Source of the DNA: Peptoniphilus vaginalis
GTDB taxonomy: Bacteria; Bacillota; Clostridia; Tissierellales; Peptoniphilaceae
Assembly (NCBI RefSeq): GCF_900176605.1
Contig: NZ_FXLP01000005.1
Span: forward strand, 620,001-684,000
DNA: 64,000 bases
Direction: 5' to 3'
Shown here piece by piece: positions 35,205 through 43,896 of this stretch. The position numbers were made by a program, and so were the translations under genes. The number at the start of each line of letters is the position of its first letter. Position 1 is the stretch's first letter. The notes beneath the pieces were generated by a model that was not told the DNA's origin, did not search any database, and saw nothing but the letters and a program-made list of their open reading frames with translations.

Positions 35205-35271
35205 GTGAATTAGAAAAACTAAGAAAAGAAAACTACTATCTTCAAATGGAAGTAGAAATTCTAAAAAAAAA

Positions 35272-36192
35272 GATTCAATTCTCTCAAATGACAGAAACAG
35301 AAATAGACGAATATCTAAGGTCATTAGATCATTAAGAGATAAATTCAAACTAAAGGATCTTTTAGAATACTTTAACTTTCCAAAATCAAGCTACATGTAT
35401 TGGCAACAACGCTTAGACATACCAAACAAAGATGAGCAAGTAGAGAAGAAAATACTAGAGATTAGAAAAGATAATCCAAACTATGGATACAGAAGAATAA
35501 CAGCAATGTTAAAGAAAACAGGGCTTTTGATAAATAAAAAGAAAGTTCAAAGACTAGTACAAAAGCTAAAACTTCAAGTAACAAACTTCTCAAGAAAAAC
35601 AAGAAAATACTCATCATACAAAGGAACAATAGGTAGAGTAGCAGACAATAAAATAAATAGAAACTTTAAAGTAGAAAAAGCCTACACATATATAACAACA
35701 GATACAACAGAATTTAAGTATCTAGAAAAAGATACAAAAGACAACTATCAAGTAAAAAAACTTTATCTAAATCCATATTTAGATATGTATAATGGTGAAA
35801 TAATATCCTATGAGATATCAAAACAACCAACACTAGAACCAATACTAAAAGCCTTAGACAAAGCAATAGAAATAACAAGCACTAACAAGAATAAGAGGAT
35901 CTTTCATTCAGACCAAGGATGGGCTTATCAAATAAAACAATATACATCAAGACTTGAAAAAGAAGGGATAACCCAATCGATGTCAAGAAAGGGAAATTGC
36001 CTAGATAACTCCCCAATGGAAAACTTCTTCGGGATACTTAAACAAGAAATCTACTATGGCAAGAAATTCTATTCATATGAAGAATTAAAAGAAACAATAG
36101 AAGAGTATATAGAATATTACAATAAAGACAGAATAAAAGAAAAATTAGGATATTTAAGTCCAGTGGAATATAGAAAGTTAAACGCAGCATAA
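35272..36192 (+). CDS. IS150-group transposase OrfB (DDE integrase)
   Basis: The catalytic part of the transposase. The frame is open from 35209; a ribosome that slips back one base on the A-AAA-AAG heptamer at 35266-35272, in the frame of the coiled coil, would enter it at 35272. The first ATG is only at 35395 and would lose the conserved SLRDKFKLKDLLEYFNFPKSS start. Catalytic DDE residues are visible in TTDTTEF, FHSDQGWAY and NSPMENFFGILKQE, with the C-terminal YYNKDRIKEKLGYLSPVEYR. In IS3 elements OrfB is made as an OrfAB fusion; the OrfA defect may therefore block full transposase. Confidence 0.88.
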   Translation, partial: DSILSNDRNRNRRISKVIRSLRDKFKLKDLLEYFNFPKSSYMYWQQRLDIPNKDEQVEKKILEIRKDNPNYGYRRITAMLKKTGLLINKKKVQRLVQKLKLQVTNFSRKTRKYSSYKGTIGRVADNKINRNFKVEKAYTYITTDTTEFKYLEKDTKDNYQVKKLYLNPYLDMYNGEIISYEISKQPTLEPILKALDKAIEITSTNKNKRIFHSDQGWAYQIKQYTSRLEKEGITQSMSRKGNCLDNSPMENFFGILKQEIYYGKKFYSYEELKETIEEYIEYYNKDRIKEKLGYLSPVEYRKLNAA

Positions 36193-36197
36193 AAAAT

Positions 36198-36219
36198 TTT
36201 CCACCCCTAGGGGTGGAAA
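36198..36219. repeat. Perfect 22-bp palindrome in the IS right end
   Basis: TTTCCACCCC, TA, GGGGTGGAAA: a ten-pair stem six bases after the orfB stop. It is followed by a second stem AATACCAG/CTGGTATT (36230-36264, extended by ACT/AGT). Both could act as transcription stops for orfB and for transcripts arriving from folC. Confidence 0.8.
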
Positions 36220-36318
36220 GCAATAAAATAATACCAGAACTAGTAAACTACCAGTCCTGGTATTAGGTCCAACTTTATGGGGTCACCACAGTAATCAAGG
36301 GGCTTTTTGCTTGCAATT

Positions 36319-37596
36319 TTATTTTAACTTTTCTAAAATTATTTTTCTTATGTCTTTGATGAGGTAGAGAGATCCACACCAGAGGATCATATCTCCTTGG
36401 TCTGCAAGGTCAAGAGTTTTTTCTACTGCTTCTCTCCTGTTCTTGATGGCAAATATTTCTTTGCTTGATATTTCTTTAAATTCCTTTTCTAGCAAGTCAA
36501 TGTCTGTTCGCCTATCGTTATCTATTTCTGTCAAGACAAGCTTATCTGCAAGTCCTTCAATTTTTTCTAAGATGTGTTTGTGGTCCTTGTCCTTTAAGAG
36601 GGAGAAACCTAAGATTAATTTATTGTAGCTGAACTTCTTTACACTTTTTTCTATGCCCTCAATGGAGTCTAGGTTGTGGGACCCGTCAACTACAATAAGG
36701 GGATCTCTTGAAATACATTCTATCCTTCCAATGTTCTCTGCCTTTTTTATTCCTTCTTTTATTTTTTCCTTATCCAACTTATAGTCTTTTCTTAAATAAT
36801 CCAAAACCATAAGGGCAAGGGCTGCATTGTACACTTGGTGATCCCCTACAAGGGAAGTCTCTAGGTCCTTATAGTCTCTAAAGTTAAATTTGTTTCCAAA
36901 TTCATTAGAAGAAATTATTTCAACTTCATCAAAGTCAAAGTCATTAAAGCTAGAGGACTTTTCTTTTGCAAGACTCTTTAACTTTTCTTTTGCTTCTTCA
37001 GCTTGTGGATAAGAAAAAACATGAGAGTTTTCTTTTATTATCCCACCCTTTTCCTTTGCAATCTTCTCTAGGGTATCTCCCAAGATGTTTGCGTGGTCAA
37101 GAGCTATGTGACAAAAGACTGGGATGGATTTTTCCATTACATTGGTTGCGTCAACTCGTCCTCCCATACCAACTTCCATTACTGCGAAGTCCAAGTTTTT
37201 TCTTGCGAAGTAAATATAGGCTATTGAAGTTAAAATTTCAAAGCCGCTAACAAAAATTTCTTTCTTATCAAGTTCTTCAACTTCTTTTCTTACTTCACTG
37301 GCAAGCTTTGCAAAGTCATCTTCGCTTATGACTTCCCTATTAACTTCTATCTCTTCACGAATATTTGTTATATAGGGTGATGTGAACTTGCCCACTGAAT
37401 AATTATTTTCTATGAGGGCATTGGTGATGAAACTTGCAACTGATCCCTTGCCATTAGTTCCTGTTATGTGAATTATTTTTAATTTATCTTGGGGTCTATT
37501 AAAAATTTCTAATAGGGCTCTGATGTTATCAAGAGTAAATTCTCCAAGAGGTATGTTTCTATTTTCAAGCCAAGCTACTGCTTCTTTGTAATCCAT
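36319..37596 (-). CDS. folC: Bifunctional folylpolyglutamate synthase/dihydrofolate synthase
   Basis: FolC adds glutamates to folates (and glutamate to dihydropteroate). The 425-residue protein has the P-loop HITGTNGKGSVASF, the GKFTSPYITNIREEI segment, the VMEVGMGGRVDATNVM block with the Mg-binding residues and a C-terminal VVDGSHNLDSIEGIEK. The frame extends to 37650 but the ATG at 37596, with AAGGAAGG five bases upstream, is the better start. Its terminator is split by the IS at 34723-36290. The promoter carries a palindrome. Confidence 0.93.
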   Translation of the reverse strand: MDYKEAVAWLENRNIPLGEFTLDNIRALLEIFNRPQDKLKIIHITGTNGKGSVASFITNALIENNYSVGKFTSPYITNIREEIEVNREVISEDDFAKLASEVRKEVEELDKKEIFVSGFEILTSIAYIYFARKNLDFAVMEVGMGGRVDATNVMEKSIPVFCHIALDHANILGDTLEKIAKEKGGIIKENSHVFSYPQAEEAKEKLKSLAKEKSSSFNDFDFDEVEIISSNEFGNKFNFRDYKDLETSLVGDHQVYNAALALMVLDYLRKDYKLDKEKIKEGIKKAENIGRIECISRDPLIVVDGSHNLDSIEGIEKSVKKFSYNKLILGFSLLKDKDHKHILEKIEGLADKLVLTEIDNDRRTDIDLLEKEFKEISSKEIFAIKNRREAVEKTLDLADQGDMILWCGSLYLIKDIRKIILEKLK

Positions 37597-37621
37597 ATAA
37601 ACCTTCCTTTCAATAATATTG

Positions 37622-37650
37622 ATATTATCAAAATATTTACATCTAATCAA
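37622..37650 (-). promoter_or_regulatory. folC promoter with operator-like palindrome over the -10
   Basis: TTGATT and TAATAT with a 17-base spacer. A perfect dyad TTGATA-T-TATCAA (37619-37631) covers the -10, so a repressor could act here. Confidence 0.6.
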
Positions 37651-37717
37651 TAATTTGTGTATCCAAAAGCCTCTCTATGTGATAGAATAGAAAAAATATT
37701 ATTATGGAGGTAAAAAG

Positions 37718-39025
37718 ATGAACAATGAAATCAAGACGAAAGATTTATTCATTATTGGCTTCGCATTATTCGCAATGTTCTTCGGAGCTGGTAACTTAAT
37801 CTTTCCCCCTTATCTAGGTTTGTTGTCGGGTCACCAATGGTGGATAGGATTTTTAGGTTTTACGATTACAGATGCAGGCTTAGGACTACTGGCAATCATA
37901 GCCCTTTCTAAGTATGAAGGTAACCTCAACGTCCTCGCTTCAAGGATTAACAAGACTTTTGCAATTGTTATGTCTACGGCTATTATTTTATGTATCGGGC
38001 CCTTCTTGGCAACTCCAAGAACTGCTGCCACTACTTATGAAATTGCAATCTTGCCAATCTTTGGTGAGTCCTTTAACAGGTATTTATTCTCTGTTATCTT
38101 CTTTGTTGTTGCTTGTCTACTAAGTATTAGACCTAGCAAGGTTGTTGACATAGTTGGAAAGTTTCTTACTCCTTCACTTTTACTTTGTATGACAGTTCTA
38201 ATTATAAAGGGAATTGCCACTCCAATAGGCGAAGTTGCAGACACTACAATGATCGACAATGTCCTCAAAAAGGGTATCACTGATGGCTACCAAACAATGG
38301 ATGCCATTGCAAGTTGTATGTTTGCCCTAGTTGTTATTGGCGCAGTTAAGACAAGAAGATATTCTTCACAAAAAGTTGAGATTAAGGCAACTATTTTATC
38401 AAGTGTTATTGCAGTAATTTTATTGGCACTAATTTACGGAGGTCTTTTATATCTTGGAGCTCAAACTTCACTCCTTGGCATTTATAATGCAGACACTGAT
38501 TCTACTCTACTTCTTGTTGATATTACAAATCGAGTTCTTGGCGGCATTGGGGTTTACATCCTTGCTATTATTACTGCTCTTGCTTGTCTTACAACTGCTA
38601 TTGGACTTATTTCTGCAACTGGTAACTTCTTCAACGACTTAACTTTCAACAAAATTTCTTACGAAAGAGTTGTTGTTCTTTGTTCCATTGTTTCATGTTT
38701 AATATCAATGCTTGGTGTTACACAAATTATTAAAATTTCTGCACCAATTCTTGAAATTATTTATCCATGTGCAATGACAATTGTCATCCTAGGACTATTT
38801 AACGAAAAAATTAAAGACGACTTAGTCTTTAAGCTTCCTTCTCTTGTTTCACTAGCCTTTGGTTTCTTATTCGTCCTACAAGGCAAGGGACTTCTTGGTG
38901 GATTTGGAGAAATGCTTACAAAATTACCACTTACTGAGTTTGGTCTTGGATGGGTATGCCCAATGATCCTTGGACTTTTAGTTGCTCTTGCGATTTCATC
39001 TACAAGACACACTAAGGAAGCCTAA
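37718..39025 (+). CDS. brnQ: Branched-chain amino acid transporter (LIV-II, BrnQ)
   Basis: BrnQ is a cation-coupled symporter for leucine, isoleucine and valine. The 435-residue protein has about 12 hydrophobic segments and the family N-terminal signature FALFAMFFGAGNLIFPPYLG (residues 16-35). Further blocks: GPFLATPRTAATTYEI, and IGLISATGNFFNDL. The ATG follows GGAGG with seven bases between. A possible extended -10 (TGATAGAAT, 37680-37688) is 30 bases upstream; the -35 is poor. It is divergent from folC and ends at a two-way terminator shared with radA. Confidence 0.93.
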   Translation: MNNEIKTKDLFIIGFALFAMFFGAGNLIFPPYLGLLSGHQWWIGFLGFTITDAGLGLLAIIALSKYEGNLNVLASRINKTFAIVMSTAIILCIGPFLATPRTAATTYEIAILPIFGESFNRYLFSVIFFVVACLLSIRPSKVVDIVGKFLTPSLLLCMTVLIIKGIATPIGEVADTTMIDNVLKKGITDGYQTMDAIASCMFALVVIGAVKTRRYSSQKVEIKATILSSVIAVILLALIYGGLLYLGAQTSLLGIYNADTDSTLLLVDITNRVLGGIGVYILAIITALACLTTAIGLISATGNFFNDLTFNKISYERVVVLCSIVSCLISMLGVTQIIKISAPILEIIYPCAMTIVILGLFNEKIKDDLVFKLPSLVSLAFGFLFVLQGKGLLGGFGEMLTKLPLTEFGLGWVCPMILGLLVALAISSTRHTKEA

Positions 39026-39047
39026 AATTTTAAAAAATGCAAAAGAA

Positions 39048-39089
39048 AAACTCTTATTACTTATTAGTTAAGTAACAAGAGTTTTTTTT
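39048..39089. terminator. Bidirectional terminator between brnQ and radA
   Basis: AAACTCTT/AAGAGTTT plus an inner TTACTTA/TAAGTAA stem with one mismatch between; T-runs on both strands. It serves brnQ (plus) and radA (minus). Confidence 0.9.
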
Positions 39090-39102
39090 ATTGTCTAAAT
39101 TT

Positions 39103-40482
39103 TTATAAGTTAAAAATTTTTGCTAGGACTTCAGAGATGTTTGACATCTTAATAACTTCTAAGTCCTTGTAATTTTCTTCCTTCACATTGGAATATTTAG
39201 AAACGTAGGCTTTTTTGAAGCCCATTCTCTCTGCTTCTTTAAGTCTTACGTCAAGGCTTGGAACATTTTTTAGTTCTCCCGTAAGTCCCACGTCGGCAAC
39301 AAAAACTGAGTTAGCTTCAACGGGCTTGTTAAGAGTTGATGACACAATAGAAACCATTACTGAAAGGTTTGATGCCTGCTCCTTAACTTTTATGCCACCA
39401 GTTGACTTGACTACTATGTTTTTGTCTAAGAAGGTCATACCTGCCCTCTCTTCAAGAATTGAAACAAGAGTGTTTAGGTGTTCCCTCCTAACTGATTCAG
39501 AAATCCTTGATGGATAAGGAAGGAAGGACTTAGAGGCAAGGGCCTCTGTTTCAAGAATTATTGGTCTTGTTCCCTCTCTTATAACTGAAAGAGATGAGCC
39601 TGGTACTTGGTCTGATACTGCCCTCTTGGTCATAAAATATTCTGATGGGTTGTCAATTGAAATCATTCCCCTTTCTGTCATAGAAAAAAATCCAATTTCA
39701 CCAGTGGACCCATACCTGTTCTTTGTTGTCATAAGGGACCTCAAGTCTTCTGATGAATCGCCATCAATTAAGAGGACAGTATCCACTAAGTGTTCAAGGC
39801 TTCTCACACCTGCAAGTTCATCTTGCTTAGTCATTTGACCAACTAAGAAAACCATACGAGGCTTTTCTAAATCCTTGGCAACTTCTGTCATCTTGTAGGC
39901 GCACTCCATAGTTTGTGTTGGCGTCCCTGGTCTTTGTGGAAACTCATCAAGAGTAAAGGTTTGAATTGAGTCTATGATTATAAGTTGAGGATCAATTTTT
40001 TCAACTTGGTCCAGGACAGAGTTAAGTGAAGTTACAGAGTAAACCCAAATATTTTCAGAAAGCTTGTCGAGAATCCTCTCTGCTCTCATCTTAATTTGTG
40101 TTTCTGATTCTTCTCCCGATGCATAGAGGACCCTCATCCCCTTGTTGGCAAGGTCATTGGCAACCTGCATAAGAAGAGTTGACTTACCTGAACCAGGTTT
40201 TGCCGTCAAGATGCTAACAGAATCACGAACTATTCCCCCGCCCATGACCCTGTTAAATTCTTCTATGCTAGTCTTTACTCTCTCATCTAAAGAAACTGCA
40301 ACAGTATTTAATTTTTGTGCATCCTTTTTAACTTTTTTGGTCCTTGTGGAAGTCTTTCCTGATGAGGACTCCTCTTCCTTTTCTTCTAAGCTATTCCAAG
40401 AACCACAGTTGGGACACTTCCCAAAAAATCCATGAGAAATGTAACCGCATTTATTACATTGATAGACTATTTTCTTTTTCAT
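39103..40482 (-). CDS. radA: DNA repair protein RadA/Sms
   Basis: RadA is a RecA-like helicase in recombination and branch processing. The 459-residue protein has the N-terminal zinc finger CNKCGYISHGFFGKCPNCGSW, Walker A TAKPGSGKSTLLMQVA, the RadA-specific KNRYGSTGEIGFF motif and a C-terminal Lon-like domain (EANSVFVADVGLTGELK). It overlaps the clpC end by 29 bases and is the last gene of the CtsR regulon operon, as in Bacillus. Confidence 0.95.
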   Translation of the reverse strand: MKKKIVYQCNKCGYISHGFFGKCPNCGSWNSLEEKEEESSSGKTSTRTKKVKKDAQKLNTVAVSLDERVKTSIEEFNRVMGGGIVRDSVSILTAKPGSGKSTLLMQVANDLANKGMRVLYASGEESETQIKMRAERILDKLSENIWVYSVTSLNSVLDQVEKIDPQLIIIDSIQTFTLDEFPQRPGTPTQTMECAYKMTEVAKDLEKPRMVFLVGQMTKQDELAGVRSLEHLVDTVLLIDGDSSEDLRSLMTTKNRYGSTGEIGFFSMTERGMISIDNPSEYFMTKRAVSDQVPGSSLSVIREGTRPIILETEALASKSFLPYPSRISESVRREHLNTLVSILEERAGMTFLDKNIVVKSTGGIKVKEQASNLSVMVSIVSSTLNKPVEANSVFVADVGLTGELKNVPSLDVRLKEAERMGFKKAYVSKYSNVKEENYKDLEVIKMSNISEVLAKIFNL

Positions 40483-42919
40483 CTTTTGCCTTTTTTGTCT
40501 TTTTAAGTTTTTTTATTTGAACCTTCTTGTATTTAACATCTACAGAAATCCCATCGCCATCCTTGATCTTTCCATCTAAGAATTCATCGGCAATCTTGTC
40601 TTCGATTAATTTTGTAATAGTTCTTTGAAGAGGTCTTGCGCCAAAGACCTTATCATATCCCTCATCAACTAAGAAGTTTATAAGTTTATTTGTGTAAGTT
40701 GCCTTGATGCCCATGTCCTTAAGTCTAATGTTAAGACTAGCAAGCATATTCTTAACAATGTCTTTGATTTCAGTTTTTTCAAGAGCCTTAAAGACTACTA
40801 CATCATCAACCCTGTTTAAAAATTCTGGTTTAAACATATCCTTTAAGGATTGGTCTATAATCTTCTTCATATTTTCATACTCACTTTTCTTTTCAGAATC
40901 ATCTGAAGTTGAAAAGCCTAGAACTGAATTCTTAGCTAAGAGGTTAGCACCTGCATTGGATGTCATAATTATAACAGTGTCTTTGAAGTTTACAGTCCTT
41001 CCCTTGGAGTCAGTTAGCCTTCCTTCATCAAGAATTTGTAGAAGGATGTTAAATATATCTGGGTGGGCCTTTTCAATTTCATCCAAAAGAATAACTGAAT
41101 AAGGGTTGGTCCTAACAGCCTCTGTTAACTCTCCACCTTCGTCGTAACCAACATATCCTGGAGGTGAACCCACAAGTCTTGATACAGTGAATTTCTCCAT
41201 ATATTCAGACATATCAAACCTAATCATATTTTCTTCTTTGCCAAATAAGTTTTTGGCTAGGCTCTTTGCAAGATAAGTCTTACCAACACCAGTTGGACCA
41301 ACAAAGATAAAGGAACCTATTGGCTTGTTTGGATCCTTAAGTCCAATCCTTGACCTCTTTATTGCCTTGGCAAGAGCCTCAACAGCTTGGTCTTGTCCCT
41401 TGACGTCTTCTTTTAATTTGATGTCAAGGTCTCTTAATTTTTCTGTTTCTTCTTCTGTCATTTCAGTAACAGGAACCTTGGACCAATCTGAAACTATGTC
41501 AGCTATAAGCTCTGGAGAAACTTCCTTTTTGGATTCTTTTTCTCTAAATTCAATTCTCTTGTCCTCTAATTCCCTTTCAACTCGCTTTTGTTCATCTCTA
41601 AGGTTGGCTGCAAGTTCGTAGTCTTGGTCTCTCACTGCTTGGCTTTTCTTTTCTTCAATGTCTTCAAGGTCAAGCTTATATTTTTCTTCAAACTCTGGAA
41701 CCTTGTAGGACTCAATTTTTAATTTTGAGCTTGCTTCATCAATGAGGTCAATGGCCTTGTCTGGCAAAAACCTATCATTTAGGTATCTGTCAGAATATTT
41801 TACAGCTGCTTCAATACTTTCATCTGGAATAATAACATGGTGGTGGTCTTCGTAAATCTTTTTAAGACCTTGGATGATTTTAATTGAGTCTTCTGTGCTT
41901 GGTTCATCAACCATTATTGGCATAAGCCTTCTTTCAAAGGCAGAGTCCTTTTCAATTTTTTGCCTGTATTCTGTAATTGTTGTAGCTCCAATAATTTGTA
42001 GGACAGACCTTGTAAGCATAGGTTTTAAAATATTTGAAGCGTCAAGAGATCCTTCAGCTGACCCTGCACCAATGATGACGTGCATCTCATCAATGAATAA
42101 AATAATATTTTTATTCTTGCTTGCTTCATTAGTTACATTTTTTAATCTCTCTTCAAAGTCTCCCCTGTATTTTGCTCCAGCAATAAGTTGAGAAATATCA
42201 AGAGTTAGGATAATTTTATCCTTCATAATTTCTGGAACATTTCCTGCAACAATTTCTGCAGCAAGTCCCTCAGCTATGGCAGTTTTACCAACACCTGGCT
42301 CTCCAATTAGGACTGGGTTGTTTTTTGTCCTCCTTGAAAGGACTTGGATAACTCTTTTAATTTCCTTTTCCCTTCCAATTACAGGGTCAATTTTTCCTTC
42401 TTCTGCCTTTTTATTTAAGTTTGTTGTGTATTTTTCTAAAGCTTCTGATCCAGCTTCATCGCCTTCTTCATAATCTTCATAGTCTTCCATATTATTTAAA
42501 ATATCATTTTCAAGACTCATTATGTCAATGCCTAGTCTTTTTAAAACTAGGATGGCAACTCCCTGACCCTCTCTTAGGATACCAAGGAGAAGGTGATCAG
42601 TTGACACTGTGTTCTCGCCCATCTCTCTTGAAACTTCAAAGGCAAGTTCAAAGATCCTCTTAGTCCTTGGAGTGTAAGCAATGCTTGACACCACTGGACC
42701 TTGACCCTGGCTAACTATATCCATAGTAGTTTCCTTTGCCTTCTTGTAATCTATCCCAAGCTTTGAAAGTATATGGGCACCTGCATCTGTTCCTTCTCGC
42801 AAAATTCCAAGAAGGATGTGTTCTGACCCTATATATGAATGCCTCTGTTCCCTTGCTTCTTGCTGAGCAAAGAGGATGGCTTTTTGTGATTTTTCACTAA
42901 ACTTCCCAAACATACTCAT
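40454..42919 (-). CDS. clpC: ATP-dependent Clp protease ATP-binding subunit ClpC
   Basis: ClpC is an AAA+ unfoldase that feeds proteins to ClpP. In the 821-residue protein, the N-domain repeats lie at about 1-150, the first AAA domain has GEPGVGKTAIAEG, a UVR-containing middle domain follows (EEKKSQAVRDQDYELAANLRD, key YELAA), and the second AAA domain has GPTGVGKTYLAKSLA and the GYVGYDEGGELTEAVR pore region. In the N-domain the first repeat has GSEHILLG and the second STDHLLLG; in Bacillus ClpC glutamates at these two places bind phosphoarginine, so the second site is altered (E to D). The start ATG follows AAGGAGG by seven bases and overlaps the mcsB stop. Confidence 0.95.
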   Translation of the reverse strand: MSMFGKFSEKSQKAILFAQQEAREQRHSYIGSEHILLGILREGTDAGAHILSKLGIDYKKAKETTMDIVSQGQGPVVSSIAYTPRTKRIFELAFEVSREMGENTVSTDHLLLGILREGQGVAILVLKRLGIDIMSLENDILNNMEDYEDYEEGDEAGSEALEKYTTNLNKKAEEGKIDPVIGREKEIKRVIQVLSRRTKNNPVLIGEPGVGKTAIAEGLAAEIVAGNVPEIMKDKIILTLDISQLIAGAKYRGDFEERLKNVTNEASKNKNIILFIDEMHVIIGAGSAEGSLDASNILKPMLTRSVLQIIGATTITEYRQKIEKDSAFERRLMPIMVDEPSTEDSIKIIQGLKKIYEDHHHVIIPDESIEAAVKYSDRYLNDRFLPDKAIDLIDEASSKLKIESYKVPEFEEKYKLDLEDIEEKKSQAVRDQDYELAANLRDEQKRVERELEDKRIEFREKESKKEVSPELIADIVSDWSKVPVTEMTEEETEKLRDLDIKLKEDVKGQDQAVEALAKAIKRSRIGLKDPNKPIGSFIFVGPTGVGKTYLAKSLAKNLFGKEENMIRFDMSEYMEKFTVSRLVGSPPGYVGYDEGGELTEAVRTNPYSVILLDEIEKAHPDIFNILLQILDEGRLTDSKGRTVNFKDTVIIMTSNAGANLLAKNSVLGFSTSDDSEKKSEYENMKKIIDQSLKDMFKPEFLNRVDDVVVFKALEKTEIKDIVKNMLASLNIRLKDMGIKATYTNKLINFLVDEGYDKVFGARPLQRTITKLIEDKIADEFLDGKIKDGDGISVDVKYKKVQIKKLKKTKKAKDEKENSLSM

Positions 42920-43896
42920 TTGAAAACCTCCTTCATGAGAGCTCTCGACTTGTTAGCCCTTAGGATGTCTCTCGACCTAAGGTCTAAGATTGAGCCTCTC
43001 TCAATTTGTAAGTGTCCATTTCTAAGCTTCATAATTTCTTGGTAAAAGTCAAATTCCCTATTTGGCTTTAAGATTGAAAGTTCAACCCCAAGGTTTATCA
43101 TGCTCATGGACTGCATCATCTCTTCTTCCGACAATAACCTTGCATTGGCAAGTAGACCGTAGGACCTGTTGACCATGTCTTCAAGGCTAATAATATTATC
43201 AAGATAAAGTTTTTTTCTATTTTCTCTTTCCACATCAGCAATCTCCTCGCTAATGAGTTTTAATTTTTCTATATAAGATCCTTCCTCTTCTGTCAAGCTT
43301 GACTCAAAGGAAAGGGTGTAAATACTTGCAAGAGCCTTCTTGGACTTGTCCCTGTAAGACCCCAATGTGTAACCAAGCCTTGATAGACCCTTGGCAATTT
43401 CATTTATCCCAAAATAATTTAGAGCTGGCAGGTACAAAAAGGCTATGGGTTTAAAACCAGTTCCTGCATTAAAAACCCTTGAAGTCAGGTAGCCATACTC
43501 TGGACTAAAGGCAAAGTTTATTTTTTCTTCAAGCTTTCCTTCCAGGTCATAGATTTCCTTGTAAAGTTCATCAAGGGACTGAGTCCTAGAAAACTTTGAA
43601 AGTTCTAGGTGTTCACTGGAATTAATCAAAATATCTGGCTCATCATCCTTTTGGTAGAAGCCAATATTCTTCTTATCAACAAAAGTCTTGCCAAATCTCC
43701 CCTCTTCAATAAGTTTTAACTTCTTGAGGGATGGCATCTTTTCAATATCAAGATTTTCATAACCCCTTCCTCTTATTATTGGGTCAAGAAATTCTAAATT
43801 TTCTCTTAATTCTTCATCAGACATAGTGTTGACGAAGTTCTTGCCGTCAATGTTTCTATATAATTTTACCTTATTTCCCAAAATAATATTAGACAT
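42916..43896 (-). CDS. mcsB: McsB-like protein-arginine kinase homologue, probably catalytically dead
   Basis: By position and fold this is McsB, which in Bacillus phosphorylates arginines to mark proteins for ClpCP. The match is clear in KINFAFSPEYGYLTS, LPALN and the NRSYGLLANAR segment. However, the catalytic motifs are gone: the nucleotide-binding SSRIRLARN is GNKVKLYRN (residues 7-15), the acidic NEEDH loop is NSSEH (92-96), the catalytic-cysteine loop TSCPTNVGTG is TSRVFNAGTG (138-147, Arg for Cys), and the GEGSEA loop is YRDKSKKA (181-188). The C-terminal RDILRA (309-314) keeps the RDxxRA phosphoarginine-binding motif. Start chosen at 43896, six bases after AAGGAAG; an ATG at 43902 adds two residues. 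Confidence 0.85.
   Translation of the reverse strand: MSNIILGNKVKLYRNIDGKNFVNTMSDEELRENLEFLDPIIRGRGYENLDIEKMPSLKKLKLIEEGRFGKTFVDKKNIGFYQKDDEPDILINSSEHLELSKFSRTQSLDELYKEIYDLEGKLEEKINFAFSPEYGYLTSRVFNAGTGFKPIAFLYLPALNYFGINEIAKGLSRLGYTLGSYRDKSKKALASIYTLSFESSLTEEEGSYIEKLKLISEEIADVERENRKKLYLDNIISLEDMVNRSYGLLANARLLSEEEMMQSMSMINLGVELSILKPNREFDFYQEIMKLRNGHLQIERGSILDLRSRDILRANKSRALMKEVFK

Larger units (their letters stand above)
34723..36290 (+). mobile_element. IS3-family (IS150-group) insertion sequence, 1568 bp
   Basis: The element begins TGAACTGACCCC and ends GGGGTCACCACA; the 24-base ends match as inverted repeats at 19 positions and carry the TG...CA termini of IS3-family elements. A three-base target repeat GTA flanks it (34720-34722 and 36291-36293). 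It contains orfA and orfB in different frames. A hairpin AAGTTGG/CCAACTT lies inside the left end, and two strong palindromes (36198-36219 and 36230-36264) lie inside the right end, likely protecting the transposase gene from outside transcription. Confidence 0.93.
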
